Shown here: positions 9,640 to 17,800 of the stretch, in pieces
Layout of the letters: each line of letters starts with the position of its first letter
Numbering within the stretch: position 1 is the first letter of the stretch
NCBI GenBank assembly: GCA_039105265.1
Contig: JAPFFF010000001.1
Coordinates: 6,882,001 to 6,946,000, forward strand
Length of the DNA stretch: 64,000 nt
From: Tritrichomonas musculus
Taxonomy: Eukaryota > Parabasalia > Tritrichomonadida > Tritrichomonadidae
Direction: 5' to 3'
Notes under the pieces: model-generated
The model's database searches: none
What the model saw: only the letters and a program-made list of their open reading frames with translations
What the model was told of the DNA's origin: nothing
Program-made: the position numbers and the translations under genes

Positions 9640-10820
9640 CACTTGATTGCACTAAACGAACACAAATCGCTAAGAGATTACTTCATAAAGAACACAATAT
9701 AACATGCACAAAGAATATCCAATGTGAAGGTAAAAAAATAATTAGTGAATTCAAAGGAGTATCAATGGAGCAAATGAAAGATATATCACAAAAGAACCAC
9801 ATTAATGTAAACATTTATGAGTACAATAATAAATACTATGATATATCAGAGCAATGGTTTTTCAATAAATCGTTCAAAACATGTTCTGCATTATTGTATA
9901 TTCAAAATGAAATCATTCATGTAATGTACATTAAAGATCTACAAAAGCTTACTCATATATATGTATGCCCTAAATGTAATTCATACGTTCATTAGATTCA
10001 ATTCTCATGTTAAACATTGTGACGGTATATTTAAGAAGAACTTCATACCAGTTAAAGAAGCATTACTATATTATCCTCACATATTGAATAACCCTGTTTA
10101 TGAATATTGTTTAGCATATAATCTTCAATGGAAACCTGAAATATATTATATCACTTTTGATTTTGAAGCAATGGAGCAATCAATAAATAAATCAATTTCT
10201 GAATCTACAATAATAAATTCACGATTGATTCCATTATCAGTTGCATCATGTGTGAAAAGCGTAAGTGGCTTAACAACAAAGAATTTCTCATTAAGAGACT
10301 CACAAGATTTCATACCGCAATGGATAGAATGGTTATTTGAACAATCAATGAAAATATGTGCAGATAAGATATCATAGTATAGCTTCTTACATGACACATC
10401 AATTAACAAAAACATTAATGTGATCACTGTATTAGGCTTCAATTCATCACGTTTTGATAGTAATCTCTTCATGAAATACTTTAATTATTCTTTCTGGAGA
10501 GTTGAACAAAATTCTATTATTGGTACACTATCATCATTAAAGCAGTTCATATTAGTATCAAATAATCACCCAACTAAATTGCGATTCATTGTTGCTCAAT
10601 CTTTTGTAGTAGGTGGTACATTAAAACAATTTAGTGAAGATTTTAGCAACAATAATAGTTCAAAAGGTGTATTCCCTTATGAAGCAATCAATGATAAGAA
10701 TTATAATGAAATATTATCGAAATCAGAACCATTTTCATATGATGATTTCTATAGTTATCTCAATCAAAAGAATCCTTTAACGAAAGAAAAATATGATGAT
10801 TCTTTATATTTATACAAAAA
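9640..10820 (+). mobile_element. Old Polinton fragment: decayed protein-primed DNA polymerase
   Basis: Translated pieces of this stretch run parallel to the PolB of the Polinton at 11212-36817: the OTU-like N-terminal module, the CPKC zinc-finger region, the first exonuclease motif (TFDFEAME) and the second (GFNSSRFDSNL). The match ends before the third exonuclease motif. Only this slice of the gene remains, and no terminal repeats of its own are seen. It is clearly broken in several places and has drifted to the AT-rich composition of the host, so it is much older than its neighbour. Confidence 0.85.
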
Positions 10821-11009
10821 GTTGTATCTCTTTTTGTTTTCAAAGCATATTTTTTTTTTTTTTTTTTTTCAATTAAATTTGAAGTAGTTATTGTTCAATG
10901 TTTATATTGGAAATTTCTTTGATATTCCAAATAAAAAATAATATTTTTATTAATTGTAAATTTTTAACTTTCAAAATTCATTTTTCAAATTAAAAAGAGA
11001 AAGTATAAT
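10821..11009. other. Low-complexity spacer with poly-T tract
   Basis: A long T tract (about 10851-10870) and AT-rich DNA separate the old polymerase fragment from the left end of the TA-flanked element at 11010. Confidence 0.5.
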
Positions 11010-11105
11010 TAGCACGCTGTGATGGTGAAGTGACCATCACGGTGTTCTCAAAAAGTGAAAATTCAATGAGAACTTTTTGAAACACAGCTTTTTGATAAAC
11101 AACTT
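11010..11105 (+). repeat. Left terminal inverted repeat of the TA-flanked element
   Basis: Starts TA-GCACGCTG. It contains a self-complementary hairpin (GTGATGGT, six-base loop, ACCATCAC) and subterminal CTTTTTGATAAACAA-like repeats. Confidence 0.7.
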
Positions 11106-11205
11106 TTTGATAAACCACTTTTTGATATCTTATTATTCTGAAAATTTTTATTTCTTTGGCGCCATTTTATAAAATTTTATAGAAACAGAAAGGCCTGTCA
11201 TTGTA

Positions 11206-11211
11206 GTCGTT
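11206..11211 (+). repeat. Left 6-bp target-site duplication of the Polinton (GTCGTT)
   Basis: GTCGTT directly abuts the left end AGTAGTGATGG and recurs directly after the right end. Six bases is the Polinton norm. Confidence 0.9.
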
Positions 11212-11441
11212 AGTAGTGATGGTAGTTCCGCATGGGGACCAGATAAATTTCAAATATAACAGCCACATCTAACCTAATTTTGATATTCACATAACCATTT
11301 AAAATTAAGCTCCAGACCTTGAATTTTTGCTGAAATTTCATAGTCCAAATACAAGGAATCTATGGTCTTTTAAAGGAAATTGCATGTGCCAGGTATCCCC
11401 TCCATATCCCCATATCCCCATGCGGAACTACCATCACTACT
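11212..11441. repeat. 230-bp end unit with inverted copies of the terminal sequence
   Basis: The outermost 26 bases (11212-11237) recur inverted at 11416-11441, so the tip of the Polinton is itself bounded by inverted copies of its terminus. No start codon or gene is seen inside. The mirror unit is at 36588-36817. Confidence 0.8.
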
Positions 11442-11460
11442 AAGAGGTTCACTTAAGGGG

Positions 11461-11518
11461 TCACACATCACACCTCATACCTCATACCTCACACCTCACA
11501 CCTCATACCTCACCTCAA
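11461..11518. repeat. Heptamer array in the left terminal repeat
   Basis: Tandem ACCTCAT/ACCTCAC units (seven bases, about eight copies). The opposite-sense version lies at 13027-13072, and the mirror arrays are in the right terminal repeat. The two arrays bracket the 418-codon gene. The inner array is the only place where the two terminal repeats differ in length. Confidence 0.8.
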
Positions 11519-11577
11519 ATTGGTATAGGGGTACCCAAGAGGGGCCTCTCAAAATCCATTTTAGGTAAATTCCATTC

Positions 11578-11608
11578 GGCTTCGCCTCAAGATAAATGCT
11601 TACGCATT
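11578..11608. repeat. Hairpin pair in the left terminal repeat
   Basis: GGC-TTC-GCC at 11578-11586 and AATGC-TTAC-GCATT at 11595-11608; mirrored in the right terminal repeat. Same build as the other mini-hairpins (short arms, 3-4-base loop). Confidence 0.7.
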
Positions 11609-11676
11609 TCCATAAATTGGGAATCCCAAAAATAATGCAATTCTCGAATCAATTTAATTTTTTATCCATTTAGAAA

Positions 11677-12933
11677 ATGAGTATTGTCCCAACTAACACC
11701 CAAATAGTTTCATATGAAGGTTCTTTCTGCAAGGAATTGGAGATTCGTATGAACAAAATATTGAATAAATCCCAACGTGATCATGATCGCGAGTCAGCTC
11801 TCAAGTGCTATATACATAAGGAGCTCTCGCTTGATGAGTACGATGAGTGGATCCAAGATATGAATACCAAAATTGATAGTTATACAAACATTGAATCTCC
11901 TGAGCGAGCACTGCTAATGAAGGAGTTATCATATATCAACCGAGATCGCGAACGTCTAATGAAATTTCAAGATGAGCTCGATAAGAAACGCAAAACTTTG
12001 ATTTACAGTTATACACACCCCCTTGATTATGCCGTTGACATCATCACAAAGGATATCAATATGTTCAACCAGAATTTGCTCAGTTGCATATTCGAATCGT
12101 TCGTCAATAAGGTCAAATCCTTATGTCCCAAAGACAAATCATATGAGGGTACCATTAAATTCGTATACTATGATAGAACCTCTACCAAGGTCATAAACCT
12201 ATTCGATTCATTAACACAAAGATTAATATCTAGCTTCACCAAGTTACTCGCTGAAGTTGCGTCAAATGAGTACTTCGCAAATGATATACATAAATATGAT
12301 TCCCTAGTGAAATTGCGCGAGGAAATCAGTAATGCTTGTTATAATCTATACCTTGGAACAATCATTGATGCAATCGATAATAAACTTGATCAATATCCCC
12401 CAACTGAAATGTCATCTAGTGAACTCGTTATTGGGTACTCTAGAGTACTCATGAAGAATCTCAATGAATATATCTTACACGATTTATCCAAAATCATCGA
12501 TAGGGAAATCAAGGATTGCATTGCAAAAATATGTGAAAATGAGCTCTTAAATTATATCCACATTAAGGAACCAGAGATGGCTGAGAAATCCAAACAGAGT
12601 TTGACTGAGGTATCTACCAAGGAATCTGCCAAGGAATCTGCCAAGGTATCTGCCAAGGAATCAAATGCCGAACCCCAAACTACACCCATTATAGCTGAAG
12701 TATATGAGATTGATCAGGAGAAGACCTTAGACGATTTCATAAAGGGTCTCCCAAATGATAAGATATGTATAGTAGAATTGACTCAAAAATATAATGCGTA
12801 CTTCGACACTAATGTAACCCCTCGTGGATTAGGTGTAATACTCTCAAAATCGGGTAAACTGAGAACGCAGTTCCTGCTTAAGACCATTGCATGGGAGAAG
12901 AGTAAGAGAGTTATATACTATAGCAAGGCTTGA
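11677..12933 (+). CDS. Polinton terminal-repeat protein, 418 residues, unknown (left copy)
   Basis: I do not recognise this protein. It is mostly helical and charged. A short repeat linker rich in KESAKES sits at about residues 308-328. The last 70 residues (DDFIKGLPNDKI...YFDTNVTPRGLG) look like a small helical or winged-helix DNA-binding domain of the kind found at the C-terminus of viral primase-helicase proteins; this is inference. The gene lies wholly inside the terminal inverted repeat, so the element carries two copies with the same translation. A role at the ends (binding termini, replication start) would suit that location but is not shown. Confidence 0.75.
   Translation: MSIVPTNTQIVSYEGSFCKELEIRMNKILNKSQRDHDRESALKCYIHKELSLDEYDEWIQDMNTKIDSYTNIESPERALLMKELSYINRDRERLMKFQDELDKKRKTLIYSYTHPLDYAVDIITKDINMFNQNLLSCIFESFVNKVKSLCPKDKSYEGTIKFVYYDRTSTKVINLFDSLTQRLISSFTKLLAEVASNEYFANDIHKYDSLVKLREEISNACYNLYLGTIIDAIDNKLDQYPPTEMSSSELVIGYSRVLMKNLNEYILHDLSKIIDREIKDCIAKICENELLNYIHIKEPEMAEKSKQSLTEVSTKESAKESAKVSAKESNAEPQTTPIIAEVYEIDQEKTLDDFIKGLPNDKICIVELTQKYNAYFDTNVTPRGLGVILSKSGKLRTQFLLKTIAWEKSKRVIYYSKA
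12863..12873. repeat. Mini-palindrome GAAC-GCA-GTTC (one of a dispersed set)
   Basis: An inverted repeat with a three-base loop, usually followed by CTGC. Further copies are at 14112, 26279, 27852, 28946, 28994 (one base different) and 35156, inside different Polinton genes and in different reading frames. Confidence 0.8.
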
Positions 12934-13026
12934 ATAATTTATTTTTGGACTTATGAGGATTCCCAATTAAAGGATTTACCTAAAATGGATTTTATGACCC
13001 CCCTCTTGGGTACCCCTATACCAATT

Positions 13027-13072
13027 TGAGGTGAGGTATGAGGTATGAGGTGTGAGGTATGAGGTGTGAGAT
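13027..13072. repeat. Heptamer array at the inner edge of the left terminal repeat
   Basis: Tandem GAGGTAT/GAGGTGT units; the terminal repeat ends exactly here. The right-hand counterpart (34950-35003) has one more unit. Confidence 0.8.
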
Positions 13073-13124
13073 GAGTCCATAACTAACTAGTTCTCAATGC
13101 AACTCAATTTTTATCCAGCTTGAA

Positions 13125-13892
13125 ATGGAATCAACAGCAATCAACATTCCAATGTCAGCCATTGTCGAACCAATCAATGACGAATATGAATACATCCAGT
13201 ATAATGAGAAGCTTCGTTTGATACATTCCATTAATGATGATATGTACCAGATGCAATCGATTCTCACTGCATGTAATTCAAAGAAACAAGCTTATAGGTG
13301 GAGGCAACTCGCTGAAACCAATGAAATTCTTGATGAATTATCGTCACAGCAAAATTGCTGCGACCTAGATATTGTTCAAGATAGACCTAATTTACCGAAT
13401 GATTTGAAAGGCACATACATTCACCGATTGCTTGTCAATGATGTTGCATGCTGGGCTAATCGAAAGTATGCCATATATATTGCCAAACTATTGGATTCAT
13501 ATTTTGAGAAGCAACGTGAGCAGCTGGTTAACAAAATCGATGACCTAACTCCAAGGGCTGTCCCCAAAGATCACAAACATAGCTACCGATATATGATATG
13601 GCTTGAGGAACTTCCCAAAAATAAGAACTTTGTAGTACTTCATCTCGTTCGTCGCAACAAGCATTCATGGAGGCAGGTCAGTAAGATATATCAAGATGAG
13701 AAGAAGCGCTGGGCATATGTTGATGACCTACCAATTGCGATGACCCCGAATGAAGATATCAAACGAATGGCCAAAGCTATGTTCAAAGGGGATGATGTCC
13801 GTGTAGGTGGTACTGATATTATCATTAACAAATCATGCCTTGATGAGTTTCATGAAGCTGTAGACAAATACTTTAAAAATATGCATCTTTAA
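13125..13892 (+). CDS. KilA-N domain protein of the Polinton
   Basis: 255 residues. The segment at about 90-125 (LKGTYIHRLLVNDVACWANRKYAIYIAKLL) has the typical C-terminal half of a KilA-N domain, a DNA-binding fold widespread in large DNA viruses and phages: GTYIHxxLxxxxAxWxxxxYAxxxxxxL. The C-terminal part (YRYMIWLEELPKNKNFVVLHLVRR...W) resembles the small domain that often follows KilA-N in viruses (DUF3627-like). The N-terminal half of KilA-N is not obvious. The likely role is DNA binding or regulation. It is the first gene inside the left terminal repeat, on the same strand as the next two. Confidence 0.7.
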   Translation: MESTAINIPMSAIVEPINDEYEYIQYNEKLRLIHSINDDMYQMQSILTACNSKKQAYRWRQLAETNEILDELSSQQNCCDLDIVQDRPNLPNDLKGTYIHRLLVNDVACWANRKYAIYIAKLLDSYFEKQREQLVNKIDDLTPRAVPKDHKHSYRYMIWLEELPKNKNFVVLHLVRRNKHSWRQVSKIYQDEKKRWAYVDDLPIAMTPNEDIKRMAKAMFKGDDVRVGGTDIIINKSCLDEFHEAVDKYFKNMHL

Positions 13893-13914
13893 ATAATATT
13901 TTATTTTTGCATAA

Positions 13915-14460
13915 ATGGATATTTCAGCTACAGAATCTGACACTGATATACTCTCAAAAATCGTAGATGGTATCACCGATTTGCGCCGAGATGTCAAGCA
14001 TTTGATTAAACGTTGGAGCAGTAAACGCAAACCTTCCACAGATTCACCTCAGGATTCAACTCAGGATTCACCTCAGGATTCAACTCAGGATTCACCTCCT
14101 GAAGCAACTGAGAACGCAGTTCCTGCCTCACCTCCTGATGAAACTGAAACTCAATCTATTGAACATCCTCGACCTCGTTTAAATCGAACTCATATATTCA
14201 ATCGAAGCAAGTTTTTGGATATTGAGGATCATGACCGATTGATACAATATGCCACATCAAAGGATGTAATCGATGCGGTCTCCAACGTGGAACCTCATAA
14301 ACGAGTATCTCTATTGCGTAGACTCATCTACGATAACCTAAAGTTGAGTATCTCCATGTATATGACCCAAAAATTAATCAACACCCAAATGACTATAAAC
14401 GGTCCCCCAAGGGAAACAGCTCCAGACCCCGATGATGAGATCGATATAACCGATTTCTAA
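13915..14460 (+). CDS. Conserved Polinton protein, 181 residues, unknown
   Basis: N-terminal short helix, then a linker of repeated QDSTQDSP units, then a conserved C-terminal domain of about 85 residues (from NRTHIFNRSKFLDIEDHDRL to SISMYMTQKLI). The same C-terminal domain appears in the protein at 63488-63919 of the other Polinton-like element in this window, so it is a conserved part of this element family. Function unknown. The start follows a TATTTTTG motif 15 bases upstream and lies 22 bases after the KilA-N gene, suggesting a shared transcription unit or a compact promoter. Confidence 0.75.
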   Translation: MDISATESDTDILSKIVDGITDLRRDVKHLIKRWSSKRKPSTDSPQDSTQDSPQDSTQDSPPEATENAVPASPPDETETQSIEHPRPRLNRTHIFNRSKFLDIEDHDRLIQYATSKDVIDAVSNVEPHKRVSLLRRLIYDNLKLSISMYMTQKLINTQMTINGPPRETAPDPDDEIDITDF

Positions 14461-14806
14461 CCGTAGTCCAAAAATATTTTTGCAAAAACCAACCCCACGA
14501 TGGATGCGTAATGCATTCGATATGAGATGATAAGTGCCCGGGATGATACCACCCCATAAAGAGAAACAGTTTGCATCCACCATGAAGCTGGTTTGGGTTG
14601 CAAATGTCCCAAAGGGACCCGAAGCCCGGAGACATCCTTCATGATCCAACAACTATACCAGTTAGCGCTAACACATATATGTTTTCGATTTAGCATTTAA
14701 ACCATTCCAACTACATTGCAGGGAGTATGCACATGATTAAAATTCAAAAATAATATTTAATCAATATTTTTGCGATGACTATTTTTGTATTTTTACGTTC
14801 AGGCAA
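14461..14806. other. Polinton gap before the polymerase gene
   Basis: 346 bases with no convincing gene; overlapping minus-strand open stretches here lack any sign of being real. It contains the mini-hairpin GTCCC-AAA-GGGAC at 14606-14618 and, near the end, a T-rich stretch that may be the promoter of PolB. Confidence 0.5.
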
Positions 14807-17800
14807 ATGAGTAATATTACAAACGGACATTTTGGTAAAATTCCTACAAAAACTGTCAAAAATTATATCAATATTGTTAATAATGAGTTCGGTGGCAACA
14901 TCCCAACCAACCTCACATATGTCGCTCAGCTGAGCAAGCTCAGTAGGTTCCTCAATGAGAAATCATTTGTAGATCGAATAGGTTTTGATACTAGGTTTGC
15001 TCTTCAGGAATCGCATTTTGATACATTCTTTGGACAACTGAGGGCTGAACAAGAGGATGAGCAGTTGAGGGCTGAAACTGAACAGAGGTTGCGTAAACTA
15101 GAGGATGACAGACTTGAACAGGAACGCCTTAAGCAGGAACAGGAACTTGCTGAGAAGGAACGCAAACGGCTTGAGCGTGATCGATTGAAACAGGAGAGAT
15201 TGGCTAAAGAAGCAGAAGAGCAGGAACGCAAACGGCTTGAGCGTGATCGATTGAAACAGGAGAGATTGGAACAGGAACTTGCTGAGAAGGAACGCAAACG
15301 GCTTGAGCGTGATCGATTGAAACAGGAACGTGAACGCAAGCGAATTGCCGAAGAGAGGGAACGGGAGCTGAATCGTAAGATTACGAATGGGAATTTCGAT
15401 AAAAGGTATATACCTACAGAAACTGTCAAAAATTATATCAATATTGTTAATAATGAGTTCGGTGGCAACATCCCCCTCACTGATAAATATATTGTTCAGC
15501 TGACTAAACTTTCGGGGTTCCTCAATGAGAACTCATTTATAACTCGCACAGGTTTCAATCCCGATGGTATTCTCGAGGAATCAGATTTTGATACATTCTT
15601 TGGACAACTTAGGGATGAACGTGCTGAGCAGGAGCGCTTGGAACAGGAACGTATTGAGCGTGAGCGTGCTGAGCGGGAACTTCTTGAACAGGAGCGTGCT
15701 GAACAGGAGCGATTGGAGCGTAAACGTGCAAAGAGACATGCCAAAAAAGCTCGTAAACGGGAGCGTGCTGAACAGGAGCGATTGGAACAGGAACGTATTG
15801 AGCGTGAGCGTGCTGAACGCCTTGCAAATGATAATGATTACTTCAATAAATTCAATAGAGCTGATTACAAGGTTGATAACCCCATTGATGCATTTCAACA
15901 TAAGAATACTCGAGATAAGTTTAAACAAAAACTTGTAAGGGAACGCCAAATACAAAATAATATTGATGTTGCAAAACATGCCTTGCGGGAAGCTCAACGA
16001 TTGATTCGTGAAAATGAGTATCCACCAATATTACCACCACCGGCAACTCATAAGAAACCAATTCGGTATGATGAGCAGCCTTCATATATAAAGAGATTGA
16101 ATGACAAACTCGATAATGATTACTTCAGTAAATTCAATAGAGATGATTACAAGATTGATGACCCCATTGATGCATTTCATCGTATGAATACTCAAGATAA
16201 GTTCCAACAGCAATTAGATGATGAACGTAAGGTATATTCATATTTCGACAAATATTATCCCGAATATCTCGATAGAGCTGAAATACAAGATATACTCAAA
16301 AACAGGTCCAAAGTTATAAAACTAGCTCATATTATTGATGGTAGCACTAATATTGATGGTATCCCCAAGGACCCTGAAAATAATGAGATATTCGAGTACC
16401 TCAGTGAGTTTGGACATGATTTCAAATCGAAACATACTGGTTTCCTCATGGTGAATGAACCTGAGGACTATGATAGGGCTGTAGAGGCTTGGAATAAATA
16501 TAACAAATATGCTGATAATGATTACAATGAACGCGAGGATATTGACACATATGAGCCAATATACATATACTACTACAACTCGATATCTACATTGAACAGT
16601 ATATATGATGGTTTGCAACAGGTTTATAAACGCGAGGTAAAACCATTCAAAATCTATTTCCAACTCTCGGGCGTATTTGAGTCCTCCAGTGCTGAGAATG
16701 ACACATTCCAATATACAGCTAGGGAAATCAATTGGAACAACTATAAATCAGCCATTCCAATTGTGGTTCGTGATGAGCAATCACTTGATATCGTGAAGTA
16801 TTATATTGAATCAGTACTGCACTCATATGAAACCTCAACATCTGGAACCAAGTTGATTCTCGTAGGAACCATCTCATTCACGGTATCTCGAATGGTCAAG
16901 GTTAGTGGTCCAATCAAGGATTTACCTCCAGAAATCAAAAATAATAAATTCATCATCACAGATAACGCCGATGACAATCTATGTTGGTATCGATTTCTGG
17001 CTGCGTGTCTCGATGACCATCTAGTTAAACCCAAATCTGGTTGCAAACCCAAATCTGGTTGCAAAACTAAGCATCGTACTCAAGCAGCTAGGAAGCTCCT
17101 ATGCGAGGATCACAATATAGTGTATTCAACTAAGCCATCTCAAGCTGCAATTGACCTCCTGAACAACTATCCGGGGACATCAATTGAATCCATGAAGGCA
17201 TCCGCCGAGAAGCATCACTTGAATGTGGACATCTATGAGTACTTGCAGGATCGCAAGGTGTATAACCTTCAGGACCAGTGGAAATACAATGAGGATAACT
17301 CATTTAGGAAATCCGCATTGCTGTTCACTCAAAATCGAATCATTCATATAATGTACATCAAGGATGCTGAGAAGCTGACCAACATCCATATCTGCCCAAA
17401 GTGTGGTTCATATGCACATTATGGTCATCACAATATGAAGCGTTTCGAGAACCATGTTGATAACTGTACTGGTGTATTTCGAAAACAATTCATACCCAAT
17501 CGTGAACCACTACCATACTGTCCACATATACTCGGCAATCCGGTGTACGAATATTGCTTAGCATATAATCTCAAATGGAAACCCAACATATATTACATCA
17601 CCTACGATTTCGAAACTGTTGAACAGCCTGTGAATGCATCTATTGGTTCATCCACAACCATCAACTCACGACTGATTCCCCTTAGTGTATCATCATGTGT
17701 CAAATCACAATCTGGTTGTACCACAAGACACTTCTCATTAAGGGATTCATCTGAGTTCATCATCAAATGGATCGAGTGGTTGTTTGAGCAATCCAAGCAG

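Larger units (their letters stand above)
11212..13072 (+). repeat. Left long terminal inverted repeat of the Polinton
   Basis: 1861 bases beginning AGTAGTGATGGTAGTTCCGC. It includes a complete 418-codon gene and two arrays of a 7-base unit (GAGGTAT/GAGGTGT). It is the inverse of 34950-36817. Confidence 0.92.

Noticed and set aside
11380-11568. 62-codon open stretch in the Polinton terminal repeat
   Set aside because: It translates the heptamer array (repeated SYLTPHT) and spans the terminus; repeat artefact.
14374-14696. Three overlapping minus-strand open stretches between the 181-codon gene and PolB
   Set aside because: They overlap in different frames with no conserved features; probably chance in a GC-richer gap.
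15004-15429. Ser/Arg-rich minus-strand open stretches opposite the PolB N-terminus
   Set aside because: Mirror image of the Glu/Arg heptad coding repeats.
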